DNA of 64,000 bases, taken from contig JAAEQB010000078.1 of the NCBI GenBank assembly GCA_024231975.1, forward strand, positions 310,001 to 374,000, written 5' to 3'. The notes under the pieces are model-generated. The model had not been told where the DNA came from, did no database searches, and worked only from the letters and a program-made list of their open reading frames with translations. A program made the position numbers and the translations under genes. Origin of the DNA: Allobosea sp. (GTDB lineage Bacteria > Pseudomonadota > Alphaproteobacteria > Rhizobiales > Beijerinckiaceae). This document shows, in pieces, positions 18,510 to 28,028 of the stretch. Position 1 is the first letter of the stretch. The number at the start of each line of letters is the position of its first letter.

Positions 18510-19435
18510 CAGAAGTTCACGCGGTCGCCGCCCTTGAGGCCGAGCGTGGCGCGGGCCTCCTCGGGCGTGGCGATCTCGTAGCCGAGCTCCTCGACGATCC
18601 GGCGGATCTTGGCGACCTGCTCGGCATTGGAGGTGGCGAGCTTGCCCCTGCCGATGAACAGGCTGTCCTCCAGCCCAACGCGGACATTGCCGCCCAGCAT
18701 CGCGGCTTGCGTGCAGAAGGCCATCTGATGGCGCCCGGCGGCGAGCACCGACCAATGGTAGTCCTTGCCGAAGAGCTTGTCGGCGGTGCGCTTCATGAAC
18801 ATCAGATTGTCGAGATCGGCGCCGATGCCGCCGAGAATCCCGAAGATCAGCTGCAGGAAGACCGGCGGCCGGAACCAGCCGCGATCGAGGCAATGGGCGA
18901 GATTGTAGAGGTGGCCGACATCGTAGCATTCATGCTCGAACTTGGTGCCGTGCCCCTCGCCGAGCAGTTTGTAGATGCGCTCGATGTCGCCGAAGGTGTT
19001 GCGGAAGATGAAGTCCTTGGTGTTGGCGAGATAGGGCTGCTCCCAGGGATGCTTCCAGTCGCTGTATTTGTCGGCCAACGGGTGCAGCGCGAAGTTCATC
19101 GAGCCCATATTGAGCGAGCACATCTCCGGCGCGGCCTTGAGCGGCGCGGCAAGGCGCTCCTCGACGGTCATGGTCAGGCCGCCGCCGGTGGTGATGTTCA
19201 CGACCGCGTCGGTCGCCCGCTTGATCCGCGGCAGGAATTCCATGAACACGGCCGGGTCCGGCGTCGGGCGGCCATCCCTGGGGTCGCGGGCGTGCAGATG
19301 CAGGATCGCCGCGCCCGCTTCCGCCGCGGCGATCGCCTGGCTGGCGATCTCGTCCGGCGTGATCGGCAGATGATCCGACATGGTCGGCGTATGGATGCCG
19401 CCGGTGACGGCGCAGGTGATGATGACCTTGCTCAT
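18509..19435 (-). CDS. Beta-keto acid cleavage enzyme (BKACE, Kce/DUF849 family)
   Basis: TIM-barrel Zn enzyme that condenses a beta-keto acid with acetyl-CoA to give acetoacetate and a new CoA ester; the founding member cleaves 3-keto-5-aminohexanoate in lysine fermentation. The metal ligands are in place: His46 and His48 in ILHLHARDP and Glu256 in VGLEDSLF. NITTGGG and SLNMGSMNF are further family motifs. 308 residues is normal. The start at 19435 has AAGGAG six bases before it; the longer open frame is a shadow of the cyclase gene. The pocket substrate cannot be read by eye, so lysine fermentation should not be assumed. Second gene of the operon. Confidence 0.88.
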   Translation of the reverse strand: MSKVIITCAVTGGIHTPTMSDHLPITPDEIASQAIAAAEAGAAILHLHARDPRDGRPTPDPAVFMEFLPRIKRATDAVVNITTGGGLTMTVEERLAAPLKAAPEMCSLNMGSMNFALHPLADKYSDWKHPWEQPYLANTKDFIFRNTFGDIERIYKLLGEGHGTKFEHECYDVGHLYNLAHCLDRGWFRPPVFLQLIFGILGGIGADLDNLMFMKRTADKLFGKDYHWSVLAAGRHQMAFCTQAAMLGGNVRVGLEDSLFIGRGKLATSNAEQVAKIRRIVEELGYEIATPEEARATLGLKGGDRVNF

Positions 19436-19458
19436 CGAACTCTCCTTCGGCGGTAGGA

Positions 19459-20238
19459 TCAGGCTGGCAGGATCGCCACGGCGCGGGTCCAGCCTGCCGA
19501 GCCGTTGCGGACCTTCACCGGCAGGCAGCTGATGGTGAAGCCGGTCGCCGGCAGCGCCTCGAGATTGTGCAGCTTCTCGATCTGGCAGTAGCCGGCCTCG
19601 CGCCCGGCCTTGTGGCCCTCCCAGATCAGCGAGGCATCGCCTGTCTCTGCAAAGCGGCGGGCGGTGTGGCTGAACGGCGCATCCCAGCTCCAGCCATCGG
19701 TACCGACCACCTTGATGCCTTGCTTGACCAGATGCAGCGTCGCCTCGCGGCCGAAGCCGCAGCCGGAATCGACATAATCGGCCTCCCCGTAACGGACGCC
19801 GGCCCGCGTATTGGCGACGACGATCTCCAGCGGGCTTAGCTTGTGGCCGATGCGCGCCAGTTCCGCGTCGATCTCGGCGGGGCTGACGACATGGCCATCC
19901 GGCAGATGGCGGAAGTCGAGCTTCACGCCCGGCTGCAGGAACCAGTCGAGCGGGCATTCGTCGATGCGAAGTGCCGGCGCGCCGCCATCCTGCGTCGGGT
20001 GGTAGTGCCAGGGGGCGTCGACATGGGTGCCGTTATGGGTCGAGATCGTGGCGAGCTCGACCGCCCAGCCCATGCCGTCCGGGAGCTGCTCGGGCTTGAG
20101 GCCCGGAAACGCCGCCGCGATGTCCTTCGCCGTCGCCTGATGCGTGCGATAGTCGATTTTCACCTTCTGGAAGGGCGGATCGGCAGGAACGTCGTTCTCG
20201 AGCGGAATCGACAGATCGACGAGGCGGCCTGGCAGCAT
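19459..20238 (-). CDS. Cyclase family protein (kynurenine formamidase-like)
   Basis: Metal-dependent amidohydrolase-like enzyme of the cyclase (PF04199) family, 259 residues. The signature HNGTHVDAPWH (residues 68-78) supplies the metal-binding His72, Asp74 and His78, and DVPADPPF is near the N-terminus. Members hydrolyse N-formylkynurenine, isatin or related amides and lactams. The first gene of the operon; GGAGG lies ten bases before ATG 20238, and the open frame beyond it is not coding. It faces the TetR gene across a 120-base promoter region, so TetR control is likely. Confidence 0.83.
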   Translation of the reverse strand: MLPGRLVDLSIPLENDVPADPPFQKVKIDYRTHQATAKDIAAAFPGLKPEQLPDGMGWAVELATISTHNGTHVDAPWHYHPTQDGGAPALRIDECPLDWFLQPGVKLDFRHLPDGHVVSPAEIDAELARIGHKLSPLEIVVANTRAGVRYGEADYVDSGCGFGREATLHLVKQGIKVVGTDGWSWDAPFSHTARRFAETGDASLIWEGHKAGREAGYCQIEKLHNLEALPATGFTISCLPVKVRNGSAGWTRAVAILPA

Positions 20239-20282
20239 GCCGGTATGCCCTCCCTTGAGGATGTGTTCTCTGTGGTTCGAAT

Positions 20283-20298
20283 TTGGACGAACGTCCGA
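20283..20298. promoter_or_regulatory. Operator-like palindrome between cyclase operon and tetR
   Basis: GGACG-AA-CGTCC (20285-20296), flanked by TT and GA, lies about 45 bases before the cyclase start and 60 before the tetR start. A nearly identical sequence, with two extra bases in the middle, lies upstream of the ABC operon at 55421-55440. Confidence 0.5.
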
Positions 20299-20358
20299 CC
20301 TATAGCAGGGCGCCATGTTTCTGGTAAGAGGGGAATCGCTGGATTCTGGAGGGGCCTG

Positions 20359-21003
20359 ATGTCCGCGATGCCGACGCGCGACCGCATTCTCGACGCTGCC
20401 GAGCGGCTCTTCGCCGAGCGCGGCGGCGCCGACGGCGCTTCGATGCGTGACCTCGCGGCCGCGGCCGGCGTGCGGCTCTCCCAGCTCAGCTATCATTTCG
20501 GCTCGAAGGAGGCGCTCTACCGCGCCGTCTTCGCCCGCCGTGCGCATGCCTTGGCGCTGGCGCGCGCGCAGGCGCTGGGCGAGGCCATGGCCCGGCCGGT
20601 GCTGGACGTCGGCGAGATCGTCGCCGCCTTGATCGGCCCCTCCGTGCGCCAGCGCTTCAGCGAAGGGGTGCAGGGCGCGGCCTTCGCCATGATGACCGCC
20701 CGCGAGGCAGTCGACCCCCGCGAGGCGGCGCGCGGCGTCGTCGCCGAGCATTTCGATCCGACCGCAAGGCAGTTCGTCGCGGCGCTGGGCAAGCTCTACC
20801 CACAGGCGCCCGAGGGGGCGCTGGTCGACGCCTACCTCTTTATGGTCGGGGCTCTCGTCACGACCATGGCCGCCGGCGACCGCGCCATGCGGCTCGACCA
20901 GCCGCGCGAGGCCGTGCCGGTGGTCGAGAATGCCCAGCAATTACTGCAGCGCCTGACCAGCTTTTGCGCCGCCGGCATCGACGGCCTGCTGCGGGGCCGC
21001 TAA
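20359..21003 (+). CDS. TetR/AcrR family transcriptional regulator
   Basis: 214 residues. The N-terminal helix-turn-helix domain is classical: TRDRILDAAERLFAERG, then SMRDLAAAAGVRLSQLSYHFGSKEALYRAVF. The C-terminal ligand domain is divergent, as usual. GGAGGGG precedes the ATG at 20359; the open frame upstream is antisense to the cyclase gene. It diverges from the cyclase operon and is followed by ridA at 40 bases, so it probably represses the catabolic operon, perhaps binding a pathway intermediate. Confidence 0.88.
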   Translation: MSAMPTRDRILDAAERLFAERGGADGASMRDLAAAAGVRLSQLSYHFGSKEALYRAVFARRAHALALARAQALGEAMARPVLDVGEIVAALIGPSVRQRFSEGVQGAAFAMMTAREAVDPREAARGVVAEHFDPTARQFVAALGKLYPQAPEGALVDAYLFMVGALVTTMAAGDRAMRLDQPREAVPVVENAQQLLQRLTSFCAAGIDGLLRGR

Positions 21004-21043
21004 GCCGGCCAATTCAGGCGGATAAGGGGAAGTGGATCAGATC

Positions 21044-21439
21044 ATGCGCCGTGAGATCATCGAAGTCCCCGTCATCTCCGAGGCGATCCGCCGGCTCGGT
21101 GCGCCGACCTCGGCGCTGGCGCGCGCCGGCGACCTGCTCTTCACCTGCGGCATGCCGCCGATCGACGTCACCACCGGCGAGATCGTCAGCGGCGATATCG
21201 AGACGCAGACACGCGCCGCGATGGAGGCGCTGGCGGTGACCCTGCGCCATGGCAGCTCCTCGCTCGACGCCGTGATCAAGGCGACGATCTTCGTCACCGA
21301 TCCCGCGCTGATGGCGGGCGTCAATGCGGTTTACCGCACCTATTTCAGCGACAGCTTCCCGGCACGGACCAGCGCCGCGATCCGGCCCTGGCCGCTGCCC
21401 TTCGACATCGAGATCGAATGCGTCGCCGCGATCGAATGA
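21044..21439 (+). CDS. RidA/YjgF/YER057c family protein
   Basis: Small trimeric enamine/imine deaminase-type protein, 131 residues. Family features: LARAGDLLFTCGMPPIDVTTGEIVSG, ETQTRAAMEALAVTLRHGS, a FVTDP segment, and the C-terminal RTSAAIRPWPLPFDIEIECVA, where the Arg and Glu are the usual ligand-binding positions. ATG 21044 is preferred; GTG 21032 lies directly against the AGGGGA site. Expressed behind tetR, it may clear a reactive imine or hydrolyse an intermediate of the neighbouring pathway. Confidence 0.85.
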   Translation: MRREIIEVPVISEAIRRLGAPTSALARAGDLLFTCGMPPIDVTTGEIVSGDIETQTRAAMEALAVTLRHGSSSLDAVIKATIFVTDPALMAGVNAVYRTYFSDSFPARTSAAIRPWPLPFDIEIECVAAIE

Positions 21440-21444
21440 ATCCG

Positions 21445-24400
21445 TCAGCGCTGGGACGGAGCTGCCATCTTCGCCAGCGCTGCATCGAGCAGCTCGGCTG
21501 ACGGTTCCAGCGGCTTCAGGCTCGCCGTGTAGATCGCCACCGCGCGAACGCGGCGGCCGGGATAGATCTCGCCGATCAGCCGGCGATAGACCGCGAGCTG
21601 AACCAAGGTCGATGTCGGTAAAGCGGCCGCATCCTGCGGCGGGCGGGCCGCCGTCTTGAAATCGGCGATCAGGACTTCGCCATCGCCGACCGCGAGCCGA
21701 TCGATCCGGCCTTGTACCGGCCGCCTGCTGCCGTCGCCCAGGGCGATCTCGCCGGCAAGCGGCACCTCGGCCAGGCTGCCCGGGGCGAACAGCCCGCCAA
21801 ACTCCGGCGCGGCGATCAACGCGAGTGCGTCATCGACGATCCTGGTGCGACGCTCCTCCGGCAGTGAGCCGCCGCGCGCCTCCGCCAGCGCACGAGCCGT
21901 ACCGAGGCGCCGCTCCGGCGGCACCTCCGGCAGGACCTGCAGCAGGAGATGTGCGAGCCTGCCGGCCGCGGCGGCATTGGCGAGGAAAGGCCCGTCATGC
22001 GGGCGCTCCTGCGCATCGGCTGCAGACAGCGCGCTCGACGGGCGCAAGGGCGGCGCCGGCTCAGCCTCGGCAGGGGCTGCGCGCGTCAGCCAGTCCGGCG
22101 GCGCTGCCGCAGTCCGTGCGACAACAGCATCCTCGACTGCCCCCTCTCCCGGCTGCGAGACCATGAAGCGACGGATCTCGCCGTCGCCATCGGGCGCCGG
22201 CACATCCCGCAGCCAGGGCTCGGAGCCGGCGAGACCGAGCTCGGCCATGGCGTACCAGGAGCCGTCGGGCGCCTCGCCCTTGGCCTGCACGCCGCAGAGG
22301 ATCAAGCGCTCCTCGGCCCGCGTCAGGGCGACATAGAGCAGACGGTGATGCTCCTCGACCATCTGCGCGACGATCGCGTCCTTGGCGCGCCGCATCGCGG
22401 CGGGATCATCGGCGCGCTTGCTCGGCCAGACCGGCACCTGCGCGCCGCGCGGCGGCTCGACCGCCATCAGCTTCGGCAAGCGGCGCTCGCCGGGCGCGAC
22501 GCCGAGATCGGCGAGGATGACGACCGGCGCCTCAAGCCCCTTCGAGCCGTGCACGGTCATCACCCGGACCTCGCCGGCGCTGGCCGAAAGGTCGCGCTTC
22601 ACCTGCGTCGCCACCGCGCCGATATGGTGCAGGAAGCCGGCGAGCGAGGGGCCATAGCGGCGCTCATGGTCGAGCGCGGCGCTCAAGAAAGCATCGAGCG
22701 CATCGCCAGCTTCCGGACCGAGCCGGGCGAGGGCCAGATTGCGGCCGCCGCCCGGGCCGAGCAGGCCTGCGAAGAAGCGGAACGGGCCGTGGCGCCCGGC
22801 CTCCTCGGCGAGTTCAGTCAGGCGCGCCTCGATCGCAGCGTAGCGCGGCTCCGCCTGCGCCGCTTGGCGGAAGGCCTCGCGCAGCGAACCCTTCCGTTCC
22901 GGCGCAAGGCGCATCAGGTCGTCGTCGTCGAGGCCGAAGAGCGGCGTCTTCAGCGTGATCGCCAGCGAGAGATCGTCTTGCGGCAATAGGATGGCGCGGC
23001 CAAGCGCGACGAGGTCCTCCACCGCCGGATGATCCGCCAACGTCAGGCGATCACGGCCGGCGACGGGCACGCCGCGATCCTTCAGCGCCTTGACGATCGC
23101 CTCGAACAGCGCGCCGCGCTGGCGCAGCAGGATCATGACGTCGCCCGGCTTGAACGGGCGGCCGATATCGTCACGGCCGGCCTCGCTCCAGCGCTTCAGC
23201 ACGTCGGCGATGCGGGCAGCGAGCTTGACCAGCCCGGAGCGCCGCTCGGGCGCATCGACCGGCGTGGTCCAGGCATCGGGCTTCTCGCTGGAGTCATCGG
23301 CCGAGACTGGCCAGAGATCGACGGCGCCGATCGAGGCGCGCCTGACCGTGTCGTGCCGCTCGGGCCCGGCGCCGCCGTCAAAGACGAGGCCGCGCCAGTG
23401 CTCCTGCGGCGCGAACACCGCATCGACAGCGCGCATGATGTCGGGCGCCGAGCGGAAGGAGGTGGTGAGGCTGATCGGTTCGAAGCGCTGCCCGGCCTCC
23501 CGGAGGCGTCGGCCGAGCAAACGCCGCTCCTCGCTGAAATGCGAGGGCGCCGCGCCTTGGAAGCCGTAGATCGACTGCTTCTCGTCGCCGACGACGAAGA
23601 CGGTGCGCGGCCTGACCAGTTCGCGCGCGCCCTCGCCGGAAGAGAACTCCTCGGCAAGCCGGCGCAGGATCGCCCATTGCGCCTCGCTGGTGTCCTGGGC
23701 CTCGTCGAGCAGGATGTGGTCGATGCCGGCATCGAGCTTGTAGAGCGCCCAGGCCGGATCGACCCGGTCGAGCAGCGAGCGCGTCTTCGCGATCAGGTCG
23801 TCATAGTCGAGCAGCGAGCGCTGCGCCTTCAGCCGGCGATAGGCGGCCAGGATATGCGTCACCAGCACGGCGAGCGCCGCGCTGCGCTCGCGGACGATGA
23901 CGGCGTTGAGCTGGTCGATCGCTGCGGTCAGGCAGGCGGCAAGCGCATCGAGCGCAATGTCGAGATCGGCCGGCAAGGCGCTATTGCCCTTGCCGCGGAC
24001 ATGCTGGGCGACATGGCCCTCGGCCGTGAGCAGGCCGGCACGGCAGGCCGCGACCGGGTCGATGCCCGGCGCATCCGAGAGCGCGAGCCGGACTGCAGCC
24101 GCTGCCTTGCCGCGCGTCGCACTGCCGGCCTCGAAAGCAGAGACGAGCCGTTCGAGGTCGGGCACGGCCGCGAGTTCGCGCTGGAAGCGCTCGCGCACCG
24201 TCTCGGCCGTCAGCTCCGGCGCGATGCCGAGGAAGGCCGAGAGCCCTGAAACGATCTCCTCGGGCCTGCGCGCCCGGCCTTCCGCATCGCTGAACACGGC
24301 GCGCTGATGCAGCGCCTCGCGCATGATCTGGTCGAAAGTGTCCTGCGCCGCATGCTCGGCCATGAAACGCAGCGCCCGCGCCTGCGGCCCATCGGGAGCG

Positions 24401-24921
24401 GCTTCGGCGGCGGCGAGCAGGTCGCGCCGGGCATCGCGCATCAACTCGTCCTGAGCGAGGTCGTCAGCGACCTCGAAGCGCGGCGGGACATTGGCCTCGA
24501 AGGGCGCGCTCTGCAGCACGCGGGTGCAGAAGGCGTGGATCGTCTCGATCTTGAGCCCGCCCGGCGTCTCCAGCGCCTGTGCGAACAGCCGCCGCGCCCG
24601 GCTGATGTCGCTCGCGGCCGGGAGCTGTCCCGTCAGCGCCGATAGCGCTGCCCACAGCACCGAATCTGAGGCGACGGCCCAGACCGAGAGCGCCCGGAAC
24701 ACCCGGTTCGACATGTTGGCCGCGGCGGCCTTGGTATAGGTGATGCAGAGCATCCGGCCGGGCGCAACGCCGTCGAGCAGCAGGCGCAGCACGCGGTTGA
24801 CCAGCACATGGGTCTTGCCCGAGCCGGCATTGGCCGAGACCCAGGCGCTGAGGTCAGGTTCGGCCGCCAACGACTGATTGCGGCGTGTCTGCTCGGGGAT
24901 GCTCCAGCCGGCGGGCGTCAT
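21445..24921 (-). CDS. addA: Double-strand break repair helicase-nuclease AddA
   Basis: UvrD-type 3'-5' helicase with a C-terminal RecB-family nuclease domain; with AddB it resects broken DNA ends for RecA loading. Walker A is SANAGSGKTHVLVNRV near residue 30, followed by CITYTKAAAANM, DYDDLI, LLDEAQDTSEAQW and VMTVHGSKGLEAPVV. The nuclease core LIADFKTAARPP is near the C-terminus. 1158 residues is normal for alphaproteobacteria. The ATG at 24921 overlaps the addB stop (ATGA), indicating coupled translation; the longer open frame overlaps addB and has no support. Confidence 0.95.
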   Translation of the reverse strand: MTPAGWSIPEQTRRNQSLAAEPDLSAWVSANAGSGKTHVLVNRVLRLLLDGVAPGRMLCITYTKAAAANMSNRVFRALSVWAVASDSVLWAALSALTGQLPAASDISRARRLFAQALETPGGLKIETIHAFCTRVLQSAPFEANVPPRFEVADDLAQDELMRDARRDLLAAAEAAPDGPQARALRFMAEHAAQDTFDQIMREALHQRAVFSDAEGRARRPEEIVSGLSAFLGIAPELTAETVRERFQRELAAVPDLERLVSAFEAGSATRGKAAAAVRLALSDAPGIDPVAACRAGLLTAEGHVAQHVRGKGNSALPADLDIALDALAACLTAAIDQLNAVIVRERSAALAVLVTHILAAYRRLKAQRSLLDYDDLIAKTRSLLDRVDPAWALYKLDAGIDHILLDEAQDTSEAQWAILRRLAEEFSSGEGARELVRPRTVFVVGDEKQSIYGFQGAAPSHFSEERRLLGRRLREAGQRFEPISLTTSFRSAPDIMRAVDAVFAPQEHWRGLVFDGGAGPERHDTVRRASIGAVDLWPVSADDSSEKPDAWTTPVDAPERRSGLVKLAARIADVLKRWSEAGRDDIGRPFKPGDVMILLRQRGALFEAIVKALKDRGVPVAGRDRLTLADHPAVEDLVALGRAILLPQDDLSLAITLKTPLFGLDDDDLMRLAPERKGSLREAFRQAAQAEPRYAAIEARLTELAEEAGRHGPFRFFAGLLGPGGGRNLALARLGPEAGDALDAFLSAALDHERRYGPSLAGFLHHIGAVATQVKRDLSASAGEVRVMTVHGSKGLEAPVVILADLGVAPGERRLPKLMAVEPPRGAQVPVWPSKRADDPAAMRRAKDAIVAQMVEEHHRLLYVALTRAEERLILCGVQAKGEAPDGSWYAMAELGLAGSEPWLRDVPAPDGDGEIRRFMVSQPGEGAVEDAVVARTAAAPPDWLTRAAPAEAEPAPPLRPSSALSAADAQERPHDGPFLANAAAAGRLAHLLLQVLPEVPPERRLGTARALAEARGGSLPEERRTRIVDDALALIAAPEFGGLFAPGSLAEVPLAGEIALGDGSRRPVQGRIDRLAVGDGEVLIADFKTAARPPQDAAALPTSTLVQLAVYRRLIGEIYPGRRVRAVAIYTASLKPLEPSAELLDAALAKMAAPSQR

Positions 24922-27900
24922 GCCTCGTCTCCGGCATCGCCGCCGAGATCGGGCGCCGCCGACCATTCCTTGACCCGGGCGAGCTGGTCATAGGGGCTGG
25001 CATATTTGATGTAGGCCGGCGCTCGCCGCGAGAGCCAGGGCTCGCGGCCGGCGCGCAGCGAGGCGAGATGGTCGAGCAATTGGGCGAGATGGCGGGCGGT
25101 GACGTCGGCCTGCGCCTCGTCCTTGAAGCCGAGCTTCTTGTCCTTCTCCCAGCTCTTGGGATCGTGGTTGAGCCTGAGATAGAGCAGCGCCTCGACCGGG
25201 CCGGGCAGGATGTCCGGCGAGAAGCCGTGGCGCTGGGCGAGCTCGGCTTCCAGCGTCAATTGCGGCGCGAAGCCGAGGCGGACCTGCTCCTCGCTCGGCG
25301 GCGCGCCGGTCTTGAAATCGATGATGCGCAAGGCGCCCTCGCGCGTGACCTCGACGCGATCGGCCCGGCCGGTCAGCAGGATCGAGGACCCGTCGAGCAG
25401 CGGGAACTCGGCCTGCGTATCGCGCTCGACGGCGACGCGGGCGAGTTCTGGCCGCCGCCTTTCCTCCCAGCCGATGAAATTCTGCGCGATCAAGAGGAAG
25501 CGCGGCCACCAGAAGGCGCGCACCTCCGGCGTCTCCTCATAGGCGCGAAAGAGCCGCTCGCCGATCTCGATCAGGTTGCCATAGGCGCCTGCCGGCACCT
25601 GCTCGGGATAGGTTTCGGCGAAGCTGCCGACGATGTCGTGCAGCAGCGAGCCGCGATCGGTCGCGCCGGGGTCCTCGACCAGCTCGGGCAGGGCGTCGAG
25701 CCTGAGGATCTTGCGGGCATAGACGGCATAGGGATCGCGATAGAGCGTCTCGACCTCGGTGACGCTGAGCCGCTTCGGCTGCAGATGCGCCGCAGGATAG
25801 GGCTTTGGCCGCGGCACTGGCAGGAGATCGGCCGGTTTGCCGAGCAAACCGGCCCAGGCGGTGAGCTCGCGCCCGCGCGCCTCTGCGGCCGCCCAGGCGT
25901 CAGGCGGCGCCACCGCCTTGAGCCGCTGCCAGAAGCGCGAGGGAATGGTCTCGGCTTCGCCGGCCTTGCGGGCGCGGGTCAGCGTCACCTTGCCGGCGAG
26001 CGCCGCCGCGACGAAGTCATGCGCGGTCTGGCCGATGCGCCGTTCCGGCGGCGAGAGGCCAAGCTCGGCCCGCATCGGCCGGTTGATAAAGGAATCGGTC
26101 TCGGTCGCCGGTGGCCAGACGCTCTCGATCAGGCCGCCAAGCACGACATGTTCGGCTTCGAGCAGGCGGGCTTCGAGCAGGCCCCAGATCTTGACGCGGG
26201 GATGGCCGGGATCGCGGCGCTGCACGACGCGCTCGCCGATCAGGCCTTCAAGGATCGCGATCCAGTCGCGGGCGCGGCCCTCGCCGGGCGCTTCCGGCAA
26301 GGCGGCGTCGAGATCATCGAAGAGCTTGGCGAGCGCCTCGCCATCCGGGCCGCGCCAGGCGAGGACCGCGCCGGTCTCGTCGCTGCTCAGCTTCTCGACG
26401 GCGCGCCGGGCCTGCGCCGCGATCTCGCGCAGTTCGGGTGCTGGGCCGGCCAAGGCCGCGACGAGCGGAGCGAGCGCATCTTCCAGCGCCGCCAGCACCT
26501 CTTCGGCCGCGCCGACATCCTCGTCCGTCAGCTTGCGACGCGGGCGTGGCGCATAGGTCGCCTTGCGCAGCTCCGGCATCGCTTCGAAGGCCCGGCGCAG
26601 GCCGGGGAAACCGGGGCCAACGGGCTCGCCACGCCAGCAGCCGATCTCCAGCGCCGCCGCGCCCTGCCGCAGGCCGGCTTCCGTCAGGCCGAGGCGGCAG
26701 AGCGGATGCGCCAGCAGCGCCACGAGGTTCGCCGGCGAGAGATCGCCCTCGACCGCATCGAGCGCCAGCCGGAGCAAGGCGCCAGCCGGCCAGCGGCCGA
26801 GCGGCAGGCCGGCGGAATCATCGGCCTGGATGCCCCAGCGCCTGAGCTCGACCGCAACGCGCTCGGCAAGGCCGCGATCGGGGGTGATCAGGGCAGCGCG
26901 GGCGCCGGCCTGCTCCAGCGCTTCGCGCAGGGCGAGCGCGGCGACCAGCGCCTCCTCGCGCTCATCCGCGGCTTCGACAATGCGCAGGCCGTCGAGCGCC
27001 TCGGCTGCGAGGGGCGCCGCGCCGGCCCAGTCGTCGGTGACGGAGGCGGGCAGCAAGGCACGGCGCAGCAGATCGCGGCGCGCTTCCAGCCCCGGCGACG
27101 GCTCGGCGAGGACAACCACCTCGTCACGGCTCGCGCCGATCTCGTCGAGCAGGCGATGCAGCGCCGCCTGCGGATGGGAAGGCGCCGGCTCCTGGACAAT
27201 GGCGCGCCAGCCTTGCTCGGAGAGCGCCTCGTCGAGATCGGGCAAGACGACGGCGCCGTTCGGGGCGCGGGCGAGCGCGGCAAGCAGGCGCGCCGTCGCC
27301 GGCACAGTACCGGTCGAACCGGCCGCGATCACCGGCCCGTGGAAATCGCCGGCGAGCAGACGCTCGCGCTCGGCCGCGAGCATGCGGTTGCGGAACTCGG
27401 CCGGGTCGCATTCGGCCCGCTGTTCGAGGATCGCTGGCCAGGCTTCGGCGATGATGTCGAGGAAGCGGGCGTTGAACTGCCAGATCTCGTCGAAACGGGC
27501 GGCGTCGAGGCCCTTCAGCCGCGCCGGCGAGACGCCTTCGGTCTGCAATTGGTCGAGCAGATGGGCGAGATCGCCGCCGAGCCCCCAGGCCTCGGCCAAG
27601 GTCGCCGGCATCAGCGAGGGTTCGGCCGGGTCGAGCTTGAGATGCTGGCGATTGGCGGTACGCCCCCAGGCCGAGATCAGCGTCGTCAGGATGAAGCGGC
27701 GGCGGAGCGGGTCGATCGGCGCAACCCGCTGCAAAGCGAGGGCATCGCCCGCGCCGGCGATCAGCGCCGTCTCGGCCTCGTCGACATCGCCGAGCGGGAC
27801 GATGCGCGGCAGCAGCAGGGGCCGGCCGCCGAGCTTTTCCGAGAGGATGGTGCCGAAGGCCCGCGCCGCACGCTGGGTCGGCAGATAGAGCGTGGTGCGC

Positions 27901-28022
27901 GAGAGCGCGGCGGGGTCGCCGGGATCGAAGGCCCGGCCGAAGCGGCCTGCGATCAGCGCTTCGGCGAGCACGGAGAGGAAGGGCGCGCCGGCCGGGATGC
28001 TGAACAGGTTGAGCCCAGCCAT
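24918..28022 (-). CDS. addB: Double-strand break repair protein AddB
   Basis: Second subunit of AddAB, 1034 residues: a degenerate helicase-like N-terminal half and a C-terminal PD-(D/E)XK nuclease (LRIIDFKTGAPPSEEQV, near residue 890). The region that carries three iron-sulfur Cys in Bacillus AddB reads LYRDPYAVYARKILRL here, without Cys, so this is the cluster-less alphaproteobacterial type. It lies between the MurU-like gene (six bases upstream) and addA (overlapping). A 1288-residue open frame on the opposite strand is a codon-bias shadow. Confidence 0.92.
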   Translation of the reverse strand: MAGLNLFSIPAGAPFLSVLAEALIAGRFGRAFDPGDPAALSRTTLYLPTQRAARAFGTILSEKLGGRPLLLPRIVPLGDVDEAETALIAGAGDALALQRVAPIDPLRRRFILTTLISAWGRTANRQHLKLDPAEPSLMPATLAEAWGLGGDLAHLLDQLQTEGVSPARLKGLDAARFDEIWQFNARFLDIIAEAWPAILEQRAECDPAEFRNRMLAAERERLLAGDFHGPVIAAGSTGTVPATARLLAALARAPNGAVVLPDLDEALSEQGWRAIVQEPAPSHPQAALHRLLDEIGASRDEVVVLAEPSPGLEARRDLLRRALLPASVTDDWAGAAPLAAEALDGLRIVEAADEREEALVAALALREALEQAGARAALITPDRGLAERVAVELRRWGIQADDSAGLPLGRWPAGALLRLALDAVEGDLSPANLVALLAHPLCRLGLTEAGLRQGAAALEIGCWRGEPVGPGFPGLRRAFEAMPELRKATYAPRPRRKLTDEDVGAAEEVLAALEDALAPLVAALAGPAPELREIAAQARRAVEKLSSDETGAVLAWRGPDGEALAKLFDDLDAALPEAPGEGRARDWIAILEGLIGERVVQRRDPGHPRVKIWGLLEARLLEAEHVVLGGLIESVWPPATETDSFINRPMRAELGLSPPERRIGQTAHDFVAAALAGKVTLTRARKAGEAETIPSRFWQRLKAVAPPDAWAAAEARGRELTAWAGLLGKPADLLPVPRPKPYPAAHLQPKRLSVTEVETLYRDPYAVYARKILRLDALPELVEDPGATDRGSLLHDIVGSFAETYPEQVPAGAYGNLIEIGERLFRAYEETPEVRAFWWPRFLLIAQNFIGWEERRRPELARVAVERDTQAEFPLLDGSSILLTGRADRVEVTREGALRIIDFKTGAPPSEEQVRLGFAPQLTLEAELAQRHGFSPDILPGPVEALLYLRLNHDPKSWEKDKKLGFKDEAQADVTARHLAQLLDHLASLRAGREPWLSRRAPAYIKYASPYDQLARVKEWSAAPDLGGDAGDEA

Positions 28023-28028
28023 CGCGGC

